Assembly: GCA_024509875.1 (NCBI GenBank)
Contig: JAMPIV010004470.1
Coordinates: 502,001-566,000 of the forward strand
DNA: 64,000 nt
Direction: 5' to 3'
From: Oreohelix idahoensis
Lineage: Eukaryota; Mollusca; Gastropoda; Stylommatophora; Oreohelicidae
Shown: positions 21,535 to 32,349 of the stretch, piece by piece
Position numbering within the stretch: position 1 is the first letter of the stretch
How the letters are laid out: each line of letters starts with the position of its first letter
Made by a program: the position numbers and the translations under genes
Notes under the pieces: generated by a model
Databases searched by the model: none
What the model was told of the DNA's origin: nothing
What the model saw: only the letters and a program-made list of their open reading frames with translations

Positions 21535-21909
21535 ATGTTCTATGCGGATATCTATGGAAGAAATTGTGGAAATAGAGCCAGGTTTATGAACAGACGATGG
21601 GATAGAGAAAGGAATGTTAGAGAAAACGATTTTCGTAAACGTAGATTACCCAGGGACGATAACGGACTTAGAATTATTTACAAAGGCAGAGGGTGCAACG
21701 TTTCGGAAGCACCTAGACACTGGGAAACCTTAAATAAGAGACGCAATAGAATAGCGGTACGAAATTTTCTTCAAGAGATAAAGGGTCACAGTGGTCCATC
21801 AAAGTATGCCCGTAAATTGTACCAGCAAAGTGCATCATCGAAGTTTGTTGTTCGTCCATCACGGGTGATGAAGACCACTCTGTTCATCCAGTTATTAGGA
21901 ATATGTTAG
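21535..21909 (+). pseudogene. Arg/Asn-rich ORF after the H gag remnant
   Basis: 124 codons are rich in Arg, Asn and Asp (RRWDRERNVRENDFRKRR near 21595-21645). It could be the nucleic-acid-binding tail of the H gag or a chance ORF in the decayed element. There is no zinc knuckle and no protease motif. Upstream of it, 21367-21534 is broken by stops. Confidence 0.3.
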
Positions 21910-22188
21910 ATTACTCTATGGGTACGAAGGTGACTGATCAAAGTATATCATCACAGTGTATCACACAATGTATCATCACAGTGAAACATCAATGTGTACC
22001 GTGTAGGTAAAACATGAAAATGCATTATCAACATGCACCATCACATTGCATTACCAATGTAAATCATCAAAATATATTATCAACGCATATTACTGAAGTG
22101 TATTATAACAGAGTATCATTAAGACAAGAGACAGCAAACGATCAATCACTACTACCTTATTTCAGTACAGAGATGGTACTTGGCGTGA

Positions 22189-22225
<37 letters not shown>

Positions 22226-22736
22226 AATGTCTGTGTGTGTGTATATTTGGAAAAGATTATTCAGTATAACCTCAGATTTCTCGCTAAAGTCGATTCCAAC
22301 AGGGAAGGGACTGTGATATGTGGAGTTATTGTCTGTCATTTGCGTATACAATGTCTCTTGCTATCTTGAATGTTGACAGTAAACAAGTTTTTAGAGTTAA
22401 TGTTTGTAAAAGTCAAGGTCGCCCGATAGCACATACTGCCGTAGAGGAGGGAAACAGTTTCATTACATGACGTATCAGCATCGTAAGGTTGTATAACCAG
22501 GTCCTTTCTTCGTTGGCTTTGTCTTCCCTGTATTCAGGAACAATGTCAGGTACCCATTTAACAACTGAGTAAACTTGAGCTTGAATTCACCAGATTTAAC
22601 TCCCGGAACTCAATACATAGACAGGCGCTGTACCCACTCAGCCAATCAAAATGCATGGAGTGGTCTCTGATTGTATCCTCATAATTATTTTATGTTAAAT
22701 GCCAACTTTTGTGTCAACCATAAGTGTGCCAAATAA
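21910..22736. other. Low-complexity interval with TG repeat and SINE-like piece
   Basis: No gene is seen. 21945-22110 is a degenerate short repeat around ATCATCACAGTGTA. A TG-rich microsatellite lies at 22186-22246. About 22500-22665 is related to the SINE core in the element B LTR (TACCCATTTAACAACTGAG) and ends in GACAGGCGCTGTACCCACTC. That end looks like a degraded minus-strand tRNA-type box (inference). Confidence 0.45.
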
Positions 22737-22741
22737 GTGTG
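22737..22741. repeat. Element G left target-site duplication (GTGTG)
   Basis: GTGTG precedes the LTR start TGTCGTGAAAC and is repeated at 31245-31249 after the 3' LTR. The target is a 13-bp minisatellite (GTGTGCCAAATAA). Confidence 0.8.
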
Positions 22742-24808
22742 TGTCGTGAAACATTCTAAATCTACATATATAAATTAAAAGGTAAATGTAAAGCCTAACA
22801 CATAAATTCAATAAAAGGAAAGAAGACTGGTAAAGAACAGTGCCGTCCCTATAGCGTACGCCTGTGTTAATAGACCGCCATGCTAGTTAAACAAGAAAAT
22901 CCCTTTTTATGCTCCGCCTGCATATTCTCACGCTTTCACGTTGATAGTAAAGCCTACTGCATCAATACACGCTTTCTACAATAAAACATGTACTGCATTT
23001 CTAAGAAAACCTTGTGATACGCAAGCTGATTAATGACCTAAATTAATACTAGCATTAATTTCACTGCGTAATGAAAAGACAGATGGAATTAGGATAGAGA
23101 GAGGGAGGGCTGAAAGCAGGAACGCATGCAACACTAACACGCGTCTCGCGATACAAAATTAATGCCATTACGTGCGTAAGGCCAGAAGCACTAACTTTTT
23201 TCAAATAGACAGTGAAAAAAACACTACCCATACGAGAGTTAGGTTTAAAAACCTGTAAAATGCTTATTGGGAAACATGATATTCTACTGTTTTATGTCTA
23301 AACTCCTGACATTAGTCTGACAGTACAGCAGACACCCTAAAGTTTGGAAGTGAGGAGGTGGCAACAGCACGACTATCCTAGAAGAAAATACATATTTTGA
23401 ACGCAGCCACTTAGCTCCCTTAAAACTTATATATTTGGGTTCCTTAGGACTTGCTGACAAAGAATATGTTAAGTGTTACGCAAATAGTCTAGGAATTAAC
23501 AAATTATAGCCAAAAGAAAATAGTGAGGGTGTCAGACAACACCAAATAATAATCGCACAGTGGCATGTTTTGAAACCACCATTTTACGGGAAATAGGCCA
23601 CCATGTTAAATCCTATTTGATTGGATAGAAGTAAATGTAAGGCGAAACACGATTAGTCGGACTACAAATACTAATTTGTTGTTGTTAGGGGAAACGGTAG
23701 TAGGGGTACTTTTTTTGAAATGCTGTGTAAACCTGGCCCGATTGGTTAGACCCGCTGATATAGTCAATGAGGAGCGTCTGTTCAGTGCCACATTTTGAAA
23801 TAAACTTACTAAGAAACAGTGCGTTGAGAACCAGTGCATATTTTTCTAAATAAAAGCCTGGGACAGAGGCAGATCGGAATTTGTGCCATATTCATTGCCA
23901 GTCAACGTAATTGTGTATTATTTCCATGAATTGTGGGACCGTGGTCCTAAGTTATTGAAGCAGCACCTGGTCTGAGTTTTGCTGAATCCAGAGGCTGACA
24001 GTATACTCCTTGGTCCAGATAGCGACCAGTGAGGTGTCTCCAGAACACAGTGAAGCAATCGAGCAGAGGAGTCTTTTCCTGCCGCCATCACGAAAGATAA
24101 GCTTCTGTGGCCAGAAGAGCTCAACATTATGTGCGGCCCCCCCCCCCCTACAACTGACATGATATTAAACACAGAGGGACAATAAATTGTTTCAAACGAC
24201 AGGAACTGTAAACTTTTCCAAATACTATTTCCACGATAATCAAACACTTGAAGTCATGATGACAAACAACAATCTAGCTTGAAAAACAAAACCAGTATTA
24301 CCTCATATTACGACTTCACAACTTACACACATAGGATAAGAATAATCAAATATGTCAATACAAAGATTATATTTATAAACTGTGTACATACTACTTGTAA
24401 TTACATTTGATTGTGATTCCTGGTTCACTGTGTAGTTGAATCAGGATATCCATTATTGAAGGGAATTATTACATATATATTTGAAACTTTACACTTGACT
24501 CATTTAAGATAGCCTTATAGAGTGTTATATGTGTGTGAGTGTCACAGTGTTGTAAAGTGTTGTGGAATAAAATAAATTGTTTATCTGTCCGTTGTTGTTG
24601 TGACTTACACTTCATCATTTTCATAACCCTAGACATTTAACGTAGTCATCACAATATTCCAGAATAAGCCTGACTGAGGTATAAATGTGGTAGCAAGTAA
24701 GGTTATCTGTAAATACACCACACTTATTAGATACAGATACCTTCACAGCTGATCTCAGTCAGTACACTAAGTCCCCTATAAATATTTATAACATCCCACT
24801 TTACTACA
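22742..24808 (+). repeat. Element G 5' LTR
   Basis: It runs from TGTCGTGAAAC to TTTACTACA. It contains a poly-C run (about 24129-24138) and a GGAATAAAATAAATTG stretch near 24563, a candidate polyadenylation signal. Its last 200 bp align with the U5 end of the element A LTR. Confidence 0.92.
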
Positions 24809-24813
24809 TATAT

Positions 24814-24833
24814 TGGGGTCTCGCTCCTGGGAT
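24814..24833 (+). promoter_or_regulatory. Element G primer-binding site
   Basis: TGGGGTCTCGCTCCTGGGAT begins five bases after the LTR end. Like those of A and C, it resembles a tRNA-Pro primer site with changes in the middle. Confidence 0.6.
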
Positions 24834-24982
24834 ATTGAACTTTCTCCTATTATATATATTGGGAATAATAAGAATTAAAAGGTATCCTTGGGTGAAAATA
24901 AATAAGGTTGAGCTCTCAGTGCCGGTGTTTGTCCTTAGAAAATTATTGATAGATTGAATTGTTTACATTTGCCTGTTAGACA

Positions 24983-26270
24983 ATGGCCGACTTGGCAAAA
25001 TTTCGATCTGCTGCTATGCAGGCTGCAAAAGAGTTAGGAATGGACGGGCAAGTTATGATTGCCTATGTCACTACGGAATGTGACAAATATATTGAACGTG
25101 AAGAAAGAAAATTTGAAGCAGAAAGAAAATAAGAATCTGAAAGATTAGAAAAAGAGGCTGAAAGAAAGTTAGAGGCTGAAAAAGAAATTAAGAAGTTACA
25201 ATTAGAGGCTGAGGCTAAGAGGTTGCAGATTGAGGCTGAGGCTTAGAGGTTGCAGATTGAGGCTGACAAAGAGGCTAGAGCATTGGAGGCAGAAGAAAAA
25301 AGATTAGCTGATGAAAGGGAAGACAACAGATTAGCTGCAGAAAGGGAAGCCGTGGAAAGAATACAGGCTGCAGAGAGGGAAGCAGAAAAAGAGGAGAAGA
25401 GATTACAAAGGGAACATGAGTTACGACTAAGGGAGTTTGAGTTTCAAGGCCATGCTCCTGAAAATGGTGCCAGTCCCTTTGCCTCCGATGCCACTGCTAG
25501 TCAGGGAGCCTCAACCTCAGCTATGAACTTTCATTTAGATCATTTTGTTGAGAAAGACGATGATATTGAGAGCTATCTAAATAGATATGAACTATTAGCT
25601 ACCACGTATGGGTTAGAGAGAGAAAGGTGGAGCTTAAAGTTATCTCAAGTGCTTCGTGGTGCAGCTTATGAAGTTTTTGCCAAAATGAGCAGAGGTGATC
25701 AAGAAAATTATGACATGCTAAAGCAGGCTCTTTTGTTAAGATATGAAAAGAACGCAGAATTTTATAGGAAAAAATTTAGGAATGCTAAACTACTGTAAGG
25801 TGAAACCTATCACCATTTTTGTGCACGGTTAGAGACATACTTGGAGAAATGGACTTCTCTGGGGAAAACCCAAGATCTTAAGGAAATGGTCCTTATAGAA
25901 CAATTAAGAGAGTCCATGGCTCCAGACCTGAGAAAGTGTCTCGTGGAACAAGGTGCAGAGAGACTGGGTGAGTTACTAAATGTTGCAGAAAGGTATCAAG
26001 CAGCTCAGGCAGAGGTATCAGGTAATAAAAAGAAACAGGTAGATAATTTTAAGGCACCACAGAACTTTAATAAATTTGATCCTAGAGATCAAAACAAAGG
26101 TAAGCACCAATTTGATAGGCCACGGTATGACAATAAAAATAAAACCCCACAATTCGATGAAAGGAAATATGATGAAAGAAAATCTTTCAACCAAGGAAGG
26201 AGGTGGTGTAAAAATTGTCAGATGGACAATCATGATACTGACCGTTGTAGAAGGAAACCTGTGTATATTG
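24983..26270 (+). pseudogene. Element G gag remnant
   Basis: The start at 24983 (MADLAKFRSAAMQAAKELGM) matches A and C. In-frame stops lie at 25130-25132 (TAA), 25244-25246 (TAG) and 25796-25798 (TAA), all in one continuous frame. The E/K/R coiled coil runs to about 25440. The gag core (HLDHFVEKDDDIESYLNRYE) is near 25530-25600, and a full zinc knuckle (CKNCQMDNHDTDRC) near 26208-26249. Directly after the knuckle the text jumps to the post-protease linker. Confidence 0.85.
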
Positions 26271-27846
26271 CCACCCTTCAGGTCAGGTCGACCTCAAGAA
26301 AGGAGGAGGATATTATGTTAAATACCACTCCAGAAGAGATGAGGAAGGCACAGGCGGAGGACAAAACACTCAAGCCGTGTTTCAAGAAGTTGCCCAAATC
26401 TCATACACCTCCAGGCAAGGGAGAATTTTATATGAAGAACAAACTGATTTATAGGAAGGCTGGATCTGAATCCAATGGTCACGGACAGCTGGTCCTTCCC
26501 ACTTCATATAGGACTAAAGTGTTGTAACTAGGGCATGCGATTCCCTTCAGTGGTCATATGGGGATCAGCGCAACAGGACAGCGAATAGCTTGTCACTATT
26601 TCTGGCCAGGGATAACTGAAGATATCAAACGATATGTAAAATCCTGTCCAGAGTGCCAACGAGTAGCACCTAAGCATTGTACTGCACCAGCAACTCTGGG
26701 GGAAATGCCCATAGTGGGAACACCCTTTGAGAGAGTTGCCGTGGATCTTGTGGGACCTCTCACTCGAACTAAGAGAAGGAACAGCTACATTCTGACTCTG
26801 GTGGACACTTGTTCTATGTGGGGAGAGGCGGTAGCCCTGTCATCGATTGACTCTAAACATGTGGCAGAGGCATTACTCACAATTTTCACAAGGTTAGGCT
26901 TTCCCAATCAAATCTTGACTGATAATGGCTCTCAGTTCAAGGGGAAACTAACAGAAGAAGTTTTCAGGATCTTCCAGGCCAAACACTTCCATTGTAGTGT
27001 GTACCATCCCCAAGGGAACGGCCAAGTGGAAAGATTTAATTGCACGTTGATGTCGATCGTGCGAAGTTCGCACACGAAAAACCAGATACATGGGACCAGT
27101 ACCTTCACGCCGCCCTCTTTGCTTATCGGGAGGTACCCCATAGTTCAACCGGTATGGCCCCGGCAACATTATTGTTTGGAAGGCCAATAAAAGGTCCACT
27201 TGAAGCGCTGTTAAGAACGTGGACTGGTGAAAAGGCAGAGGAAAATATTACATCCTCATACCAATATGTGAATGAGCTGACCACTCGTTTAAAAACTGGC
27301 TGGAAACTTGCCAGTGAAAATTTGAAACAAGCCAGGAAGAAACATGCTGCCTATTATAACAGGAAAGCTAAAGACCGAGATTTGGCTGTGGGAGAGAAGG
27401 TACTGCTTCTTCTGCCCGGTAGTCAGAATAAGTTACAAATTGGATGGCAAGGTCCATATCCAGTTCTAGAGAAGGTGTCTAGAACCAATTATAAGATAGA
27501 TAAGAAGGGGAAAGAAAAAATCTATCATGTGAATCCCCTGAAGAAATATTTGGAAAGAGAACATCAGGAAGAGACACACTTGTTGACCTTGTCCATTGCA
27601 ATGGAGATGAAAAAGGAAACACTTTCATCATTTGAATATCCATTACACCCCTGTGAGACAGCGGCACAGGTGAAAATCAGTACACATTTAACGAAAAATC
27701 AGAAAGAGAGAGTGCAACAGGTTCTAGAAAATCATACAGAGGTGTTAACGGACCGACCGGGGCATACAAACTTATTGGAATATGATATGAAACTGATAGA
27801 CCCCCACACCTATCTGTATAAAACCATATTCGATTCCTTTTGCTGA
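26271..27846 (+). pseudogene. Element G integrase remnant (protease deleted)
   Basis: The linker SRKEEDIMLNTTPEEM follows the gag knuckle within about ten codons. In element C these are separated by about 120 residues that include the D-T-G protease, so G has lost protease by an in-frame deletion of roughly 330 bp. The integrase zinc domain and core follow (VAVDLVGPL, LTDNGSQFKG, QGNGQVERFN). A TAA stop lies at 26525-26527. A 1-nt loss near 27062 shifts the frame, and the GWQGPYPVLEKV motif is near 27443. A C5 run at 27801-27805 shifts it again before RT. Confidence 0.85.
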
Positions 27847-27856
27847 GGAGAAAGCT

Positions 27857-29108
27857 TTGAAGGAAGAGATAGACTATTTGTTGAAGGAAGGAATTATTTC
27901 ACACAGTGAATCTTCGTATAGTTCCAGCGTGGTGCTCTTAAGGAAACCCTCTGGAGAAGATAGACTCTGTATAGATTACAGGAGACTGAATGCTATCACA
28001 GAAGGACAGGTGGATCCATTGCCGGATACAAATCAGTTGTTTGCCAGGCTAAATACAGCTAAATATTTCTCAAAAGTGGATCTGAGTAAAGGATACTATC
28101 AGATTCCGGTAAAGCCTGAGGTTAGACCATACCTAGCTTTTAGTACCTCAGAGGGACACTATGAGTTTATCAGATTGCCATTTGGATTGAAGAATGCGCC
28201 TAGTGTCTTCTCTAGAATGATGAGAAAATTATTGGACCCTCTGAATAATCCATGCATCACAAATTTCATGGATGATATCCTTATAGCAACAGAAACATTT
28301 GAGGAACACATTGACTCTCTGAACATGCTGTTTAATCGACTTAGGGAAGCGAATTTAACAGCCCGACCAACCAAATGTTGCGTTGGATGTAAAGAATTAG
28401 AATTCTTGGGACACACAGTCCATCAGGGAAACATGACCCCTGACCCCAAGAATTTAGAGAAACTAAAGAAAGCCCCGAGACCACAAACCAAGAAAGACGT
28501 GAGATCCTTTGTCTCATTATGTGGTTTCTACCAAAAGTATATCAAAAACTTTAATTCCATATGTGCACCGTTAACTGATTTGACACGTAAAGGACATCCA
28601 GATCGCATTACCTGGACAGCACAATGTGAATTGGCTTACCAGGAATTGAAGGAAAAGCTTACAAGTAAACCTATTTTGAAATTACCTGACTTAAGTCAAG
28701 AATTCATTGTAAGGACGGATGCCAGTAATATCGGGTTAGGTGCGAACCTGTTACAGAAATCAGATGCATTGGATGGGGAATTAAGCCCAGTGGCATATGC
28801 TAGCAGAAAGTTGAATAAAGCTGAAACCAACTACTCAACTAGCGAAAAAGAATGTCTTGCAGTAATATGGGCGATAAAGAAATTCAATATTTATCTGTAT
28901 GGGAAGGCATTCATGTTGCAAACGGATCACAAACCCTTGTCGTTTCTTGCGCAGGCTAGGCATGAAAATTCTAGGTTACTCAGATGGTCCTTACTTATGC
29001 AGCCATTTGAGTTTAGCATTGAGTATATTTCTGGAAAAAACAAATCTGGGAGCGGATTTTCTAAGCCGCCATCCGTGTGATGAGAATCACCGTAAGCCCC
29101 AGAAATAA
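27857..29108 (+). pseudogene. Element G reverse transcriptase and RNase H
   Basis: Open for 407 codons. RT contains DLSKGYYQIPVKP, LPFGLKNAPS and catalytic FMDD (near 28266-28277). RNase H begins RTDASNIGLGA and contains SEKECLAVIWAIKKF and TDHKPLSFL. The frame is lost at the A6 run 29035-29040 and the terminal DFLSRHPCDEN is read in the next frame to a TAA at 29106-29108. Catalytic residues of both enzymes are still visible, but they are cut off from gag and integrase by the earlier shifts. Confidence 0.88.
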
Positions 29109-29162
29109 TAATAAATTTCTGTATGTGTATATAGAATTATAGACTGACATATAACGTTTGTT

Positions 29163-29178
29163 TTAAGAGGGGAGAATT
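29163..29178 (+). promoter_or_regulatory. Element G polypurine tract
   Basis: TTAAGAGGGGAGAATT ends exactly at the 3' LTR start. This is the expected position for the plus-strand primer. Confidence 0.75.
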
Positions 29179-31244
29179 TGTCTTGAAACATTCTAAATCC
29201 ACATATATAAATTAAAAGGTAAATGTAAAGCCTAACACATAAATTCAATAAAAGGAAAGAAGACTGGTAAAGAACAGTGCCGTCCCTATACCGCACGCCT
29301 GTGTTAATAGACCGCCATGCTAGTTAAACAAGAAAATCCCTTTTTATGCTCCGTCTGCATATTCTCACGCTTTCACCTTGATAGTAAAGCCTACTGCATC
29401 AATACACGCTTTCTACAATAAAACGTGTACTGCATTTCTAAGAAAACCTTGAGTTACGCAAGCTGATTAATGACCTAAATTAATACTAGCATTAATTTCA
29501 CTGCGTAATGAAAAGACAGATGGAATTAGGATAGAGAGAGGGAGGGCTGAAAGCAGGAACGCATGCAACACTAACACGCGTCTCGCGATACAAAATTAAT
29601 GCCATCACGTGCGTAAGGCCAGAAGCACTAACTTTTTTCAAATAGACAGTGATAAAAAACACTACCCATACGAGAGTTAGGTTTAAAAACCTGTAAAATG
29701 CTTATTGGGAAACATGATATTCTACTGTTTTATGTCTAAGCTCCTGACATTAGTCTGACAGTACAGCAGACACCCTAAAGTTTGGAAGTGAGGAGGTGGC
29801 AACAGCACGACTATCCTAGAAGAAAATACATATTTTGAACGCAGCCACTTAGCTCCCTTAAAACTTATATATTTGGGTTCCTTAGGACTTGCTGACAAAG
29901 AATATGTTAAGTGTTACGCAAATAGTCTAGGAATTAACAAATTATAGCCAAAAGAAAATAGTGAGGGTGTCAGACAGCACCAAATAATAATCGCACAGAG
30001 GCATGTTTTGAAACCACCATTTTACGGGAAATAGGCCACCATGTTAAATCCTATTTGATTGGATAGAAGTAAATGTAAGGCGAAACACGATTAGTCGGAC
30101 TACAAATACTAATTTGTTGTTGTTAGGGGAAACGGTAGTAGGGGTACTTTTTTTGAAAAGCTGTGTAAACCTGGCCCGATTGGTTAGACCAGCTGATATA
30201 GTCAATGAGGAGCGTCTGTTCAGTGCCACATTTTGAAATAAACTTACTAAGAAACAGTGCGTTGAGAACCAGTGCATATTTTTCTAAATAAAAGCCTGGG
30301 ACAGAGGCAGATCGGAATTTGTGCCATATTCATTGCCAGTCAACGTAATTGTGTATTATTTCCATGAATTGTGGGACCGTGGTCCTAAGTTATTGAAGCA
30401 GCCCCTGGTCTGAGTTTTGCTGAATCCAGAGGCTGACAGCATACTCCTTGGTCCAGATAGCGACCAGTGAGGTGTCTCCAGAACACAGTGAAGCAATCGA
30501 GCAGAGGAGTCTTTTCCTGCCGCCATCACGAAAGATAAGCTTCTGTGGCCAGAGGAGCTCAACATTATGTGCCCCCCCCCCCCCTACAATTGACATGATA
30601 TTAAACACAGAGGGGCAATAAATTGTTTCAAACGACAGGAACTGTGAACTTTTCCAAATACTATTTCCACGATAATCAAACACTTGAAGTCATGATGACA
30701 AACAACAATCTAGCTTGAAAAACAAAACCAGTATTACCTCATATTACGACTTCACAACTTACACACATAGGATAAGAATAATCAAATATGTCAATACAAA
30801 GACTATATTTATAAACTGTGTACATACTACTTGTAATTACATTTGATTGTGATTCCTGGTTCACTGTGTAGTTGAATCAGGATATCCATTATTGAAGGGA
30901 ATTATTACATATATATTTGAAACTTTACACTTGACTCTTTTAAGATAGCCTTATAGAGTGTTATATGTGTGTGAGTGTCACAGTGTTGTAAAGTGTTGTG
31001 GAATAAAATAAATTGTTTATCTGTCCGTTGTTGTTGTGACTTACACTTCATCATTTTCATAACCCTAGACATTTAACGTAGTCATCACAATATTCCAGAA
31101 TAAGCCTGACTGACGTATAAATGTGGTAGAAAGTAAGGTTATCTGTAAATACACCGCACTTATTAGATACAGATACCTTTACAGCTGATCTCAGTCAGTA
31201 CACTAAGTCCCCTATAAATATTTATAACATCCCACTTTACCACA
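29179..31244 (+). repeat. Element G 3' LTR
   Basis: It runs from TGTCTTGAAAC to TTTACCACA and is about 99% identical to the 5' copy. It is followed by the GTGTG target duplicate at 31245-31249. Confidence 0.92.
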
Positions 31245-31305
31245 GTGTGCCAAATAAGTGTGCCAAACAAGTGTGCCAAACAAGTGTGCCAAATAAGTGT
31301 GCCAA
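31245..31305 (+). repeat. 13-bp minisatellite interrupted by element G
   Basis: Four full units GTGTGCCAAAYAA and one partial unit lie here. The matching end of the array (AAGTGTGCCAAATAAGTGTG) is at 22722-22741, left of G. Its first five bases form the right TSD. Confidence 0.85.
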
Positions 31306-32202
31306 TGTAATAAACGCAAGAGCTAGAATAAATATAATTATAACTAGCAATATCCCGTCAATAATGACGGAAGTTTATCAAAAACGGTAAACTATTTTTA
31401 AAATATTTTTAAATTCAATATAAAAATTATTTGATGTTCCTCTTAGCATCTGGAGCTCGTTTTGCAGCCATCATCATGTTGATCCATAATAAGAAGTCTG
31501 CAATACTTTAAATTAAAATTTTGTCTTGAAGAAACAATCACAATCTTACATGTTAAGGTTATTTTTAACAAAATGATGAGTTAAATCCATTTCCGGAATG
31601 AAACTGGGTTCTACACCGACTTTTCCTCATGGAGTGTTACTATTTTCTGGAGAGTACATATAAGGGAAACACTACAATTAATATCTAGCTTTCAACCACA
31701 GTTGCGTCCCTTAGATGTGACCGGCGAACAAACGGTAAGATATATGGAGTTTGATTAGCAGAACAGTTTAGAAGCCAAAACTAAACATAATAACAAAGTT
31801 GTGCTGGAACACGGTCATTAAAGTTTTTTTTGTTGTTGTTCAATTTCAAAGCGTAGATAATAACAGAAGATGGCGCATCTGAAACCGATACCAAAAATAG
31901 AATTTAAATGACCAAACATTCAACAAGATGAGATACAAAGTATAACCAAATAAGAAACCGTTTTAAAATTTAAATAAACAAGTTTTGTAAACTTTCCTCT
32001 CTACTGCATGAGGAACAGAGATGAACAAAAACTAATAGTAATAAAACACTAATGACGTCACTGACTGTGAGTACAGAGAAGAATAGGGTGTTTCTCGTGA
32101 CAACAGAAGAAACACAGTTGTGAAGTTATATGACATTTATATTTGAAAAATGACTTAGTAAAATAAATCACAATCAAGTAAATAAAATAGTTGTGACATA
32201 TA

Positions 32203-32349
32203 ATGGATGAGGCCGGGGAAGGTAGTTGCGGGTTGCTGTTTATGCAGAGAGTGTCAGATTTAGTTACTAGCTTGTCCGCTAGAGTTAATAATTGCTCTCT
32301 TACAGTCTTACAGGAGTTTACCAGGTTTGGGGACGATCCTCTAAGATGA
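32203..32349 (+). CDS. Small unrecognised ORF (48 codons)
   Basis: ATG at 32203 to TGA at 32347, starting MDEAGEGSCGLLFMQRVSDL. It is more GC-rich than its surroundings, so it might be a first exon. No domain, signal peptide or splice pair can be assigned. It may well be chance. Confidence 0.15.
   Translation: MDEAGEGSCGLLFMQRVSDLVTSLSARVNNCSLTVLQEFTRFGDDPLR

Larger units (their letters stand above)
22742..31244 (+). mobile_element. Element G: defective Gmr1-like retrotransposon lacking protease
   Basis: The LTRs are 22742-24808 and 29179-31244 (2067 and 2066 bp). A primer site, a decayed gag-pol of the same family as A and C, and a clear polypurine tract lie between them, and GTGTG flanks both ends. 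The LTRs differ at about 25 positions by eye (about 1%). Even so, the coding region has four in-frame stops, three or more frameshifts and no protease. This is more damage than the LTR age suggests. Confidence 0.93.
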
